64,000 nucleotides of DNA from Allobacillus halotolerans (lineage in GTDB: Bacteria > Bacillota > Bacilli > Bacillales > Alkalibacillaceae). Under the pieces are notes generated by a model. It did not search any database and had not been told where the DNA came from. It worked only from the letters and a program-made list of their open reading frames with translations. A program made the translations under genes and the position numbers. The stretch covers positions 1 to 64,000 of the forward strand of contig NZ_JAHLZF010000008.1 of the NCBI RefSeq assembly GCF_018967645.1. The letters are read 5' to 3'. Positions 42,472 through 51,122 of this stretch are shown piece by piece; the stretch's first letter is position 1, and each line of letters opens with the position of its first letter.

Positions 42472-44151
42472 TCACATGGTTAACTCACGAAGCCGGTTAA
42501 GCGCACTAGCTAGTTCCATCCGTCGTGGACGAGCTAGCTCACCCGGATGCTCATTTGTATTCTTTTGGGTGAAACTTAAACCTTTTTCATCTATTTGATG
42601 TTCAATCCAATCCAGCCACTCGGAGATGGATTTCTGTTCATTTGTTTTCTTTAACGCCATATATTTTAACACATTTGCAATCATTCTGGTTTGGGAAACA
42701 TCGACAATTTGTTCAACTAAACTGAGGTCAATCGGATTTTTCCCGAATAAAATGGTATCCTTACCCTTTGCTTGGACTTTTGGTTTATGACCGAGCATTG
42801 ATTGCAGTCCACCTAAGTTTGGTACGCGATTTTGTTGGAATTCCAATGGTTTGGCACTACCTAAAGGCTCTCCAGCTATATCCTTCGCTTTGTTCGTCAC
42901 ATTCTTCGGATAATATTGATCCATCATAATGACCTCATCCGCAACTTGGAAATAATCTCCGGATCCTCCCATGACTAGAATCGTTGAAATGCCTTTCTCA
43001 TCAAATAAAGATTTCACTCGATGCACAAATGGTGTGATCGGCTCCTTTTCTTTTGCGACTAATTGCTGCATGCGTTGATCTCGAATCATAAAATTCGTTG
43101 CGGTTGTATCTTCGTCAATTAGAAGTGTATTCGCTCCCGTTTCCAATGCTTCTACAACGTTAGCTGCTTGTGACGTACTTCCACTCGCATTTTCTGTCGA
43201 AAAATTTGCAGTTGATGAACCGTTTGGCAGGTCATTGATAAATGGTGAAATATCCACGCCTGTAATGCTTCGCCCGTCTTCTGCGCGGATTTTTGTCGCT
43301 GTTGGATCGGTTAAAACAAACTCTCGTCCGTCACCAGCAATATGTTCATAGACACCTTCTTCAAGTGCTTGTAATAACGTACTTTTTCCATGGAAACCAC
43401 CACCGACGATTAACGTAATCCCTTTTTTAATTGCCATGCCTTTGATGGGTTTACTCCGATGTGGAAGTTGAACGGAGACCTCATTTTCTGTCGGGCTTTG
43501 AAAAGGGATGGCATTATTCATCGGCTTCGTACTAACACCGCTCTTTCTCGGAAGAATGGAACCGTTCGCAACAAAAGCAATCCAACCTTCTTCATGCATT
43601 TTTTGCCGCAAAGCATCATGTTGATCAGCCAGATGGATCGCTTCAATCACTTTTTTCTTATCCAATGAAAGTACGGACTGTTTCGCGATCTTCGTCAATG
43701 CATCGAAAAATAATTTTTCTGCTTCCTTCCCGTTGATTCGTCGCCCATTAGCTGGTAATCCAATGGATAGACAAATGGTCCCCTGATTTGGTGTCAGTTG
43801 GACGGCCGCTCGTTCTAAAATCACTTGATCAGGAGCGTCGATTTCAACTTTTCCGCTTTTCCCGCTTCCACGTACCGCTATTTTCGACTGCTTAATAGCA
43901 CGATTCACGGAACGATTCATAACATCTTCCACATAAATTTTTCTTCGTTTCGTCTCAAACCAGCTACTTTCAATGCCTAACTGTTCTTTTGAGAAAATCA
44001 ACCGAATTTTCGATGGTGCCGCAAAAGGATCACCCTGTACGTAATCAATAGCGAGTTGAAACTCAGGAAAAGTATAAGTGTTGGCAATATCTTTATAAGC
44101 TTTATAGCTCTTTTGATTGATTCGCTGTAAATGTTGTCGTAATTGTTGCAT
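42472..44151 (-). CDS. ABC-class ATPase of the COG3044 family
   Basis: 559 residues from the ATG at 44151 (GGAGG eight bases upstream). The N-terminal part (DYVQGDPFAAPSKIRLIF) and the P-loop domain match the predicted ABC-class ATPase family. Walker A is GGGFHGKSTLLQAL; an unusual signature region is SGSTSQAANVVEAL; Walker B is NTLLIDEDTTATNFMIRD. There is no membrane domain or permease partner. A trypanosome relative binds RNA in editing complexes, so a nucleic-acid role is possible, but the bacterial function is unknown. The gene begins 15 bases after the TVP38 gene, implying an operon. Confidence 0.85.
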   Translation of the reverse strand: MQQLRQHLQRINQKSYKAYKDIANTYTFPEFQLAIDYVQGDPFAAPSKIRLIFSKEQLGIESSWFETKRRKIYVEDVMNRSVNRAIKQSKIAVRGSGKSGKVEIDAPDQVILERAAVQLTPNQGTICLSIGLPANGRRINGKEAEKLFFDALTKIAKQSVLSLDKKKVIEAIHLADQHDALRQKMHEEGWIAFVANGSILPRKSGVSTKPMNNAIPFQSPTENEVSVQLPHRSKPIKGMAIKKGITLIVGGGFHGKSTLLQALEEGVYEHIAGDGREFVLTDPTATKIRAEDGRSITGVDISPFINDLPNGSSTANFSTENASGSTSQAANVVEALETGANTLLIDEDTTATNFMIRDQRMQQLVAKEKEPITPFVHRVKSLFDEKGISTILVMGGSGDYFQVADEVIMMDQYYPKNVTNKAKDIAGEPLGSAKPLEFQQNRVPNLGGLQSMLGHKPKVQAKGKDTILFGKNPIDLSLVEQIVDVSQTRMIANVLKYMALKKTNEQKSISEWLDWIEHQIDEKGLSFTQKNTNEHPGELARPRRMELASALNRLRELTM

Positions 44152-44165
44152 CCATATTTCCTCCA

Positions 44166-44831
44166 TTATCCTGTTTTCGATTCACTACGTTTTTCTACTT
44201 TTTCCATGATTGTCCGTCTCCATAATAACGGAATAATAACGATTAAGAAATACAAAATAGCGACCGAGGCCATTTTGACCGGACTGCCGCTGACAATACT
44301 TGAACCCAATAAGTTATAGACAATCGTTCCAGGAATAATCCCTATTGTCGTAGCTTTCAAGAAATCAGTTAATCGAACTTTTGAAATCCCTGCTGAGTAG
44401 CTGATCAAATCAAAGTTGACGATTGGCATTAACCGGAGAACCAGTATATACATAAACCCCTTCTCTTCAAACCGGTTGCTTAAATCTTCTAACTTTCCCT
44501 TCAGTTTGGCATTAATGGCCCGTTGCCCAAACCTCCTTGCGACGATAAAAGCTGTAAAAGCACCGGCAACCGAGCCGATTAATGCAAAAATAAAGCCAAA
44601 GAGCGCACCAAACGCAAGTCCGCCAGCTATCGAAAAAATAGATGCTGGAAAGAGGACGAACGGTCTAACTGCATATAAGACAATATAAAACAACGGAGCT
44701 AACCAACCGGCTTGATAGATAAATGTCCGAATGGTTTCCGGTGATATTGTTAATAAACGTTGATTGAATGAATATATAAATAATATAAATAGGAGTACGA
44801 GAATTATTTGTACAACATGTCTCTTTTTCAT
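44166..44831 (-). CDS. TVP38/TMEM64-family (VTT domain) membrane protein
   Basis: 221 residues from the ATG at 44831 (GGAAGGGTG upstream). One N-terminal helix is followed by the VTT domain: AVRPFVLFPASIFSIAGG and the GSVAGAFTAFIVARRFG segment, then VLRLMPIVNFDLISYSAG with re-entrant-type hydrophobic segments. Relatives in the DedA superfamily move or flip lipids such as undecaprenyl phosphate or phosphatidylserine, but no member of this subgroup is firmly assigned. First gene of a two-gene operon with the COG3044 ATPase. Confidence 0.88.
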   Translation of the reverse strand: MKKRHVVQIILVLLFILFIYSFNQRLLTISPETIRTFIYQAGWLAPLFYIVLYAVRPFVLFPASIFSIAGGLAFGALFGFIFALIGSVAGAFTAFIVARRFGQRAINAKLKGKLEDLSNRFEEKGFMYILVLRLMPIVNFDLISYSAGISKVRLTDFLKATTIGIIPGTIVYNLLGSSIVSGSPVKMASVAILYFLIVIIPLLWRRTIMEKVEKRSESKTG

Positions 44832-44956
44832 CTGGCACCCTTCCAATCCCTTTTGTTCGTTGAATTCCCTTTGTCAATAATCCTCAACCATTTAGTTGTA
44901 ACATTTCCACCTAAGCTACGTCTAATATTGCAAATGAGACGATGGGGGTCATTCAT

Positions 44957-45901
44957 TTGATAAGATATTCTTTAAAATTATTTCTGATTGGATTTGCTGT
45001 ATTTATCACTGCTTGTTCAAGTGATTCACCTTCAGCTTTAAACGACGCAGATACCGATATGGCAGAAGATGCAAGTTACAAAATGGCAAACGATGAAGCT
45101 ACCGAAGAAAAAGCTCTCGGTTTTGAGGGCGAAGCAGAAGAAAGTCACGAGCAAGAAATTGCGCAAGAAGACGAGCAAGTTGTAAAAAATCAGCTTCCTG
45201 ATGTACAAATGATTATTTATACAGGTCACATACAAGTAGAAGTTGATGATCTGACAACGATGAATGAGACGATCCGAACGAAAGTTGCCAAGCTCGGCGG
45301 GTATGTCGTCAGTTCTGAAGAATACGTATCAGGAGAAGGCGAACGCCGACATGGGCGAATCCAACTACGTATACCGCAAGAGCATTATGAAGAAATGATG
45401 CAATTCACAGAAGAGAACTCGGCTAAAGTGATGGAAAAAGTTTCGAATGGTCAGGACGTAAGTGAGGAGTACGTTGACTTAGAATCAAGGCTTCGCTCAA
45501 AAGAGGCTGTGGAAGAAAGATTGCTCACATTTATGGACCAAGCAAAAAAGACAGAAGATTTATTGAAAATATCCAACGATTTATCTGCTGTTCAAGAAGA
45601 CATTGAACGAATTAAAGGACGCATGGATTATCTGGACAATCAAGTTGCATTCTCAACGATCACGATTAATATTCAAGAAAACCAAGTGAAAGTTTCCGAA
45701 TTACAAGGTAGGGACGACTTAAATACCGGAGAAAAAGCTCAAAGTTTATTTATGAATACAGTTAATTTCCTCATTACAATCGGTTCAGGATTCGTAGTCT
45801 TTTTAGTTGGACTTTCACCTATTTTAATTCCACTCCTGATTGCTGGAGGGTTCATTTGGTGGAAAGTACGCACGAAGAAGAGAAGTCACTCAAACGAGTA
45901 A
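44957..45901 (+). CDS. DUF4349 lipoprotein
   Basis: 314 residues if the TTG at 44957 is used (GGGGGTC seven bases upstream); an ATG at 44942 overlaps that site. Lipobox FITAC is followed by about 70 acidic residues. The DUF4349 domain then begins IIYTGHIQVEVDDL and runs through a long coiled-coil region (about 170-240). A membrane helix close to the C-terminus (VVFLVGLSPILIPLLIAGG) and a basic tail complete it. Anchored at both ends, it should lie in the envelope; function unknown. A 16-base palindrome (AGAAGACTAGTCTTCT, 45905-45920) follows the stop but has no T-run. Confidence 0.8.
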   Translation: MIRYSLKLFLIGFAVFITACSSDSPSALNDADTDMAEDASYKMANDEATEEKALGFEGEAEESHEQEIAQEDEQVVKNQLPDVQMIIYTGHIQVEVDDLTTMNETIRTKVAKLGGYVVSSEEYVSGEGERRHGRIQLRIPQEHYEEMMQFTEENSAKVMEKVSNGQDVSEEYVDLESRLRSKEAVEERLLTFMDQAKKTEDLLKISNDLSAVQEDIERIKGRMDYLDNQVAFSTITINIQENQVKVSELQGRDDLNTGEKAQSLFMNTVNFLITIGSGFVVFLVGLSPILIPLLIAGGFIWWKVRTKKRSHSNE

Positions 45902-45930
45902 ATCAGAAGACTAGTCTTCTACCGTCGTGA

Positions 45931-46115
45931 TCGATTGAGCGGCTGGAGGTAGTTAATCGACGGGTTGACGTTATTTTTCAGCGGCTTTGCATGATTTATC
46001 AACGGGTTCACGCAGTTTTTCGGCGGCTTTGCACGATTTATCGGCGGGTTCACGCAGTTTTTCGGCGGCTTTGCACGATTTATCGACGGGTTCCAGCAAT
46101 TTTTCAACGGCTTCA
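45931..46115. repeat. 21/42-bp minisatellite, array 4 (about nine units)
   Basis: Nine 21-bp units alternate between two variants, TTTTTCGGCGGCTTTGCACGA and TTATCGACGGGTTCACGCAG plus one base, making a 42-bp higher-order repeat. It lies between convergent genes, after the DUF4349 stop and before the methyltransferase terminator. The units are closest to array 2. Frames through it have no ribosome sites. Confidence 0.92.
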
Positions 46116-46119
46116 CATA

Positions 46120-46160
46120 AAAAGCAGCTTACACGATTGATAAACGGGTAAGCTGCTTTT
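46120..46160 (-). terminator. Intrinsic terminator of the methyltransferase gene
   Basis: A perfect 13-bp stem (AAAAGCAGCTTAC with GTAAGCTGCTTTT) encloses a 15-base loop; it stands between array 4 and the stop at 46165. Confidence 0.75.
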
Positions 46161-46164
46161 CTGC

Positions 46165-46743
46165 TTATTCATCAGCTGGTAATTCAGCCAGTACGCCATA
46201 ATGATTTTCACTAACTGAAACTTCCTTCAAATCAAAACCAATCTCTTCGACTTTTTTCATTAAATCACTCTCAGGAATACGAATGTGAAGCGGAGGGCCT
46301 GATTCGGTCTCTTTTGCTTTCCAGTCCAATAACAGTGCTTTACCGCCAGGTTTTAAGATCCGTTTTATTTCCGATAAGGTTTGATCTAAATCATCGACTT
46401 CATGTAACACAAAAGCCGCGAGTACTTTATTGACCGATTCATCCGGTTGTTCGATTTTTTCCAACCGGCTAAGTAAATAACGAACGTTTGATAAATCTTC
46501 CGCTTCAATATTTACACGCAGTTGATCCAGCATCGCCTGCTGCGCATCTACTGCTGTAACCATCTCGGTTGTTTGCTTGGCAATTGGAATGGTGAAAAAT
46601 CCATTTCCACATCCTAAGTCAGCCACTTTATCTTTCTCTTGTAAATCAAGATCCAAAAGCACTTTTTCAGGTGGTAATGCTTTTCTTCGTTCCTCACTCA
46701 TTAAAAAATGTGCGTGATCGGCATGAAACTGATGTTCACTCAA
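46165..46743 (-). CDS. Class I SAM-dependent methyltransferase
   Basis: 192 residues. The SAM-binding loop VADLGCGNGFFTIPIAKQ (about 40-57), the acidic residue in TAVDAQQAM and the post-motif LKPGGKALLLDWK identify a class I methyltransferase of the UbiE/type-11 kind. The substrate is unknown. Monocistronic, with its own terminator. Confidence 0.85.
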   Translation of the reverse strand: MSEHQFHADHAHFLMSEERRKALPPEKVLLDLDLQEKDKVADLGCGNGFFTIPIAKQTTEMVTAVDAQQAMLDQLRVNIEAEDLSNVRYLLSRLEKIEQPDESVNKVLAAFVLHEVDDLDQTLSEIKRILKPGGKALLLDWKAKETESGPPLHIRIPESDLMKKVEEIGFDLKEVSVSENHYGVLAELPADE

Positions 46744-46889
46744 AACAACACCCCATTATATAAAATTCTATTGTTTCCTCTATTATATTGCCTTTACTTA
46801 CTTCAATCTAAACATCATCGAGGATTTCATGTTTCTAACAGTTCAAGCAACCAAAGAAGCCAGGAACATTCCATTCCTGACTTCAATGA

Positions 46890-47858
46890 TTAATCTATAT
46901 GTTTTTCAATAAACGTATATAGTGTATCTAAGTATTCTTCTTCATACATAACGATTGCCTCTCCGTGGCTCGCTTCGTCAAAAATATGAATTTCCGCTTC
47001 ACTATGAGTATTTTCATAAAGTTCTTGAGCCATCGATGTCGGTACGAAGGTATCTTTGCCACCATGTAAATATAAAATCGGTAGCTCTGCATGTTCTACT
47101 TGGTTTAAAGCTGATGCATCATATAAAGAGTAATTAGCCCGCATTTCCGTGATCTTACTTGTAATTGGCAATAACGGAAAGTCCGGAAGATTGAACATTT
47201 GCTCCATTTGATAATCGAATAAATCGTATGTACTAGAAAATGGACTATCAGCGACGACTGCTTTTACATTGGATGGCAGCTCTTCACCGCTCGTCATTAA
47301 TACGGTTGACCCACCCATTGATAAGCCGTGCAATATAATTTCCGTGTCCGGTCCTTGCATGGCAATAATCTCATCGATCCAATCCAAGTAATCAAGCCGA
47401 TCATGCCAACCGAACCCTATGTATTCGCCTTCACTTTCACCATGTCCTCGCAAATCTGCTGTAAAGATATTGTATCCTAAGTCTTCATAATAATATTGTC
47501 CGTAAAGCGCCATATCTCTCGCTTTACCTAAGTACCCGTGTGCAAAAACGACTGTCTTATTTGTCGGCTCTTCCGCTTCCAAATAATAGCCTCGAAGTGA
47601 TAGCCCATCAAATGATTCGATTTCCATTGGCTTAAAATCCGATTGGCTAAACCAACTCCTCCAAGACCCCGTCAGAAATACATCCATTGTTTCTGCAGAT
47701 ACGACTAAATCCTCGTTGTCTTGCAAGTATGTTTTCACCTCTCGTTTAATCGCTAGGTTATAGAAAAAATTACTTGCCACGATACTAGCTGTGACGAGTA
47801 GGGTGAAAACGACCAACCCACTAATAAACCAACGTTTTCTTCTTTTTGTTTTGAACAC
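46890..47858 (-). CDS. Membrane-anchored alpha/beta hydrolase
   Basis: 322 residues from the GTG at 47858, seven bases after AGAGGGG; a TTG nine codons upstream lacks a site. A basic N-terminus and one membrane helix (about 9-31) anchor the enzyme with its domain outside. The nucleophile elbow is LHGLSMGGSTV, the acid is in GGKDTFVP and the histidine in DEASHGEA. The closest type I know is the B. subtilis YqkD group; esterase or peptidase activity is plausible but the substrate is unknown. A weak hairpin (46856-46884) follows the stop. Confidence 0.87.
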   Translation of the reverse strand: MFKTKRRKRWFISGLVVFTLLVTASIVASNFFYNLAIKREVKTYLQDNEDLVVSAETMDVFLTGSWRSWFSQSDFKPMEIESFDGLSLRGYYLEAEEPTNKTVVFAHGYLGKARDMALYGQYYYEDLGYNIFTADLRGHGESEGEYIGFGWHDRLDYLDWIDEIIAMQGPDTEIILHGLSMGGSTVLMTSGEELPSNVKAVVADSPFSSTYDLFDYQMEQMFNLPDFPLLPITSKITEMRANYSLYDASALNQVEHAELPILYLHGGKDTFVPTSMAQELYENTHSEAEIHIFDEASHGEAIVMYEEEYLDTLYTFIEKHID

Positions 47859-48092
47859 TTCTCGTCCCCTCTCTATTGTTGTCAATCTTAGCTGTAGTTC
47901 TATTATACAGAAAATTCTACAATTTTAATAGAGTGAATTTTGGGATATACATGAAAATATTGAGAAAGTGAGTCGCATATGGTCGATGGTAGTTCGAGAA
48001 TAATTGATTCATAAGCAGTTAGATAAACAGTTACATAATGAATTCAGACTCTCTGGAAACTCTCGGTCAGTCTGATTAGTCTTTTTGTTTTT

Positions 48093-48854
48093 TTACGTAT
48101 TAATTAAAAAATTCATATTCTCATTTTCGTTTAGTTTCTCAAAGTCTTCGTTTTTGGATAATTGTGTGTATAGGTCTTCCGGGGACATCCATAGAAAGTC
48201 ATTTTCGATCTCGTAATCTGCACCATAATAATAAGCCAACCAAACTAGTTTCGAACAATAAATATATTCCCACGGGTCGGTCAGATCCTGGGTAGATAAA
48301 TAAGAGTACTTCGGAGATGGATTTCCCTCATCCAAGTTTTTCTTGTACTCTTTTTCATAATTGATTGCATAGTCTGCAGCTTTCTCACCCATTTCGCTAC
48401 TCACAGGTCGAAAATGAGCATGCTCAGGGTGTTTCATCTTGAATTGTTCGATCGTGTCTTTCACAATGGCCGGTGTACCTCCAGGCGATTCGATCAACTC
48501 ATTTTGATTGATAACAATCGCTGAATGACCAACAAACCCAGTCAACTTCTCGTTTACATTGTCGCTAGCGACAAGTATATCGCCTGGCAAATATTCAGTT
48601 GGTTCGTCTCGCTGAGCTGTTAACCAATAATGGAAAACAACGTCTTTTCGTTCTCGCCAACTACTTTCTGTCATAACGATCGTTAAAACACTGGCTGAAG
48701 TGTTAACCAAATAAATCTCCTGACCGTTGAAAATCGATGCCTTATATTGACCATCTAAGTAAAATCGAAAATTATTAAAAACTGTTGGTTGCTTCATTTG
48801 GATGCGTACCCACTGATCTGCCGTTTCAATATGAAGATCATTCACTTTACTCAT
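48093..48854 (-). CDS. Permuted papain-fold (YiiX/YebB/NlpC-P60-like) hydrolase with extra N-terminal domain
   Basis: About 253 residues; the ATG at 48854 follows GGAGGGG at short distance, and an ATG eight codons upstream lacks a site. The second half shows the circularly permuted papain-like order: PGDILVASD, then FVGHSAIVINQNELIES (catalytic His region) and later YIYCSKLVWLAYYYGAD (catalytic Cys). Relatives cleave amide or ester bonds, for example in cell wall or lipids. The first 85 residues form a beta-rich domain I do not recognise. No signal peptide is visible. No operon partner. Confidence 0.7.
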   Translation of the reverse strand: MSKVNDLHIETADQWVRIQMKQPTVFNNFRFYLDGQYKASIFNGQEIYLVNTSASVLTIVMTESSWRERKDVVFHYWLTAQRDEPTEYLPGDILVASDNVNEKLTGFVGHSAIVINQNELIESPGGTPAIVKDTIEQFKMKHPEHAHFRPVSSEMGEKAADYAINYEKEYKKNLDEGNPSPKYSYLSTQDLTDPWEYIYCSKLVWLAYYYGADYEIENDFLWMSPEDLYTQLSKNEDFEKLNENENMNFLINT

Positions 48855-49036
48855 CACCCCTCCATCAATATTATTCATCGATGGTTAGGTGCGTGAGTAG
48901 AGACAACGGAATTTAATGCGTCCGAAACTTGATGAATTAGATAGAAGGAAATAAAATTTGTTAATGATATTTTTTATGCAATGTTTGACAACGTATGGTT
49001 TTATTTTATTATGCCATCCGAGGTCCGTCATTGGGG

Positions 49037-49555
49037 TTATAGATTTTCTTTTTTAGCGGATAGCTTTTTGGCTTGTTTCAAATAATATCCCATGGTTACC
49101 AGCATAAGAAGGACGACACTGAAACTGAAAATCGAAACAAATATATTCAACTTCGTCTGAAAAGAAATATTCAAAAAGGCCAGAAACAAGTTCACTAAAG
49201 TCAAGATGCCAAGCATTTTACTGATTGAATAATAATGTTGAATTTTTGACGCGTAATCTGAAAAAATATTGAATGGTCCATCTTCTGTTTTTTTACGAAA
49301 AATTGCCCAATTCATTGCATAGGTAATCAATTCAACGTTACTATCCTTCATAATTTGAAAATATTCCTCGTTTTCTTCATCCGTATTATTTCCAACATAT
49401 TGGATTCGGTAGATATATTTACCCGCTTCTCCTTCTTCAAAGGTGTATTTTGTCAATGAATACTTCACGAGATGGTAGCCCTTTTGAGCCATCTCATTTA
49501 ACCACTTTTCTTCTTTTTCATAATTAATAAAGATCCTTCGTTTTATCATCGTCAT
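49037..49555 (-). CDS. DUF2812 membrane protein, PadR partner
   Basis: 172 residues from the ATG that follows GGAGG by nine bases, inside the 3' end of padR (32-base overlap). A soluble N-terminal domain (EEKWLNEMAQKGYHL, then YRIQYVGN) is the DUF2812 signature, followed by two membrane helices (about 108-125 and 135-155). DUF2812 proteins are regularly encoded with PadR regulators and are thought to act as membrane partners or sensors; the function is unproven. Confidence 0.82.
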   Translation of the reverse strand: MTMIKRRIFINYEKEEKWLNEMAQKGYHLVKYSLTKYTFEEGEAGKYIYRIQYVGNNTDEENEEYFQIMKDSNVELITYAMNWAIFRKKTEDGPFNIFSDYASKIQHYYSISKMLGILTLVNLFLAFLNISFQTKLNIFVSIFSFSVVLLMLVTMGYYLKQAKKLSAKKENL

Positions 49556-49877
49556 TGATCGAAACCTCCAATTTTTCGGTGCCATTTTGAAGTAATTCCT
49601 GTAATCGTTTTAGCTCTTTTTTCAATAGGATGAGGCCTTTTTCAGTCAATAAATATTCTTTTCGTCGTGTTTTGAGATCTTCATTAACTAACTCGATCAA
49701 TTCTTTTTGAACTAATGATTTGATTGCACCATATAGCGTTCCAGGTCCTAATTGAATTCTCTTGTTCGTAATCTCCTCAACCTCCTGAATAATTCCATAA
49801 CCATGAAGCGGTTTCCTGACAGCTAATAAAATATAAAACACCGTCTCAGTCAATGGAGGTTCTAGTTGATTAGTCAA
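49524..49877 (-). CDS. PadR-family transcriptional regulator
   Basis: 117 residues from a TTG seven bases after TAGGAGTG. The winged-helix domain is clear: TETVFYILLAVRKPLHGYGI, then RIQLGPGTLYGAIKSLVQKE and TRRKEYLLTEKGLILLKKEL. PadR proteins repress their own operon and small-molecule response genes. Two copies of an inverted repeat lie over the operon promoter, which supports autoregulation. It is the first gene of the two-gene operon. Confidence 0.93.
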   Translation of the reverse strand: MTNQLEPPLTETVFYILLAVRKPLHGYGIIQEVEEITNKRIQLGPGTLYGAIKSLVQKELIELVNEDLKTRRKEYLLTEKGLILLKKELKRLQELLQNGTEKLEVSINDDDKTKDLY

Positions 49878-49896
49878 TTTCTTTCACTCCTAACTA

Positions 49897-49953
49897 TATC
49901 GTCTGACGATACACTGTATATTTATTATATCGCCTCACGATACAGTTAGTCAA
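49897..49953 (-). promoter_or_regulatory. padR promoter with two operator-like inverted repeats
   Basis: Minus strand: TTGACT (49948-49953), 18 bases, TATAAT (49924-49929). TATCG-CCTCA-CGATA (49928-49942) fills the spacer, and TATCGTCTGACGATA (49897-49911) lies downstream of the -10. The centres are 31 bases (about three turns) apart. A regulator bound to either would block transcription. Confidence 0.7.
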
Positions 49954-49972
49954 CATTTTTTTCCAAAAATAA

Positions 49973-50003
49973 AAACGGTACCTACTATAGCCTAGTACCG
50001 TTT
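49973..50003 (-). terminator. Intrinsic terminator downstream of the DUF1028 gene
   Basis: Stem AAACGGTAC/GTACCGTTT with a 13-base loop is followed on minus by TTATTTTTGG. It lies about 180 bases after the DUF1028 stop; that stretch is AT-rich without a supported gene. Confidence 0.75.
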
Positions 50004-50181
50004 GATACAATCTTAAATTTGGCAAGTTTTCGGATTTCCGCTCTGATTAAAAATCATAATATACCTGATTATCGTAAATGTTCAGCCGACAGATCAATCC
50101 AAAAGTTTACTATTCAACTGTTTTATAATTTTACGATTGAATCATATACTCATAAACTTCCAAATCAATTTTTCCTTGTTC

Positions 50182-51003
50182 TTATTCACGCTCTTCAAAA
50201 TTCTCCGTATGAATATAGTTCGTCAATCCTTCATAAAATGATTGATCATCAACTGATGAATTTGTTAAATAACCTTGTTTCACCAATACTTCAGCTATCT
50301 TTTGCTTTCGTTCTGAATCAATTGGAACGATGTTTCCTTCTTTCGTTCGGTTGAAATATAACTGATATAATCGGTAAATTCGTGTCAATTCTTTAATTGG
50401 TGATGTGTGCTCGTCGACACGAAGATCCAACATCCGGTCATTATACCCACCGTATCCACCTTTTTCTTTTTCAATTAAAATAGCAGCCGATTGCATACCA
50501 CGTTTATCGCCACCTGCTTGCTGTGCAGCCTCTAAAGCGGCCAACAATCGCTCAGCTAGTGGTTTCCTTTCCGTCGATTCAAACGTATCTGCCAACGCGG
50601 TAACCGTTTCTTCACTGACTAAGATATTTCCTTGAGCAGCATAATTTTTGCCTGATTTGCCGCCAGCCCAATCGTAGCAATCATCTCCAGTAAAAGTAGC
50701 TGAACGTCCACTAAAATCGACCACTCCAACTTGTCGAAGCGATGCATCTGGATCGTCTTTTACCAATTCATCCAACACTTCTTGTGGCGTTTTTCCTTCC
50801 TCCATCATTTGTAGTCCTCTAGGTCCATAGCTTGTGTTTGCCAACGATTGTGTGGCAACTGCACCTACATTTGCTTTCACCCATGGAACGACAGCTCCGA
50901 CTCCTAAAAATTTTGATTGTGTGGCTACACCAATTTCGCCTGTTTTCGGATCCAACCCAACAATGGAATATGTAGCAACTAAATTATCTTTTGTTTTACC
51001 CAT
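50182..51003 (-). CDS. DUF1028 family protein (Ntn-hydrolase-like)
   Basis: 273 residues from the ATG at 51003 (AAAGGAG nine bases upstream). The whole DUF1028 domain is present: TYSIVGLDPKTGEIGVATQS, then GAVVPWVKANVGAVATQSLA and YAAQGNILVSEETVTALADT. The fold is related to Ntn hydrolases, and members are suspected peptidases or amidases, often near amino-acid catabolism genes. A C-terminal segment of about 60 residues (EHTSPIKELTRIYRLYQLYF) resembles the peptidoglycan-binding-like tail found in some members. No operon partner; function unknown. Confidence 0.88.
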   Translation of the reverse strand: MGKTKDNLVATYSIVGLDPKTGEIGVATQSKFLGVGAVVPWVKANVGAVATQSLANTSYGPRGLQMMEEGKTPQEVLDELVKDDPDASLRQVGVVDFSGRSATFTGDDCYDWAGGKSGKNYAAQGNILVSEETVTALADTFESTERKPLAERLLAALEAAQQAGGDKRGMQSAAILIEKEKGGYGGYNDRMLDLRVDEHTSPIKELTRIYRLYQLYFNRTKEGNIVPIDSERKQKIAEVLVKQGYLTNSSVDDQSFYEGLTNYIHTENFEERE

Positions 51004-51076
51004 ACATCCCAACTCCTTTTGTTCAACACCATTTTCTATTTTATCAAAATTTTTAAACGTTTAGTTATAAAATGAA

Positions 51077-51114
51077 AAATCATTCCTCTACTCATTGTGT
51101 TTGAGGAATGATTT
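51077..51114 (-). terminator. Intrinsic terminator of the FMN reductase gene
   Basis: A perfect 12-bp stem (AAATCATTCCTC/GAGGAATGATTT) is followed on minus by TTCATTTTAT, nine bases after the stop. Confidence 0.8.
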
Positions 51115-51122
51115 CTGATTAA

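Noticed and set aside
45905-45920. 16-base palindrome AGAAGACTAGTCTTCT as a terminator
   Set aside because: A hairpin from it would have no loop to spare and no T-run follows; it may be chance or a binding site.
78-46115. CRISPR arrays
   Set aside because: The repeats are contiguous 21-bp or 52-bp units without unique spacers, and no cas genes are present.
45919-46116. 65-residue frame over array 4
   Set aside because: Repeat artefact between convergent genes without a start signal.
50019-50354. 111-residue plus-strand frame near the DUF1028 gene
   Set aside because: The second half is antisense to the DUF1028 gene and no start signal exists.
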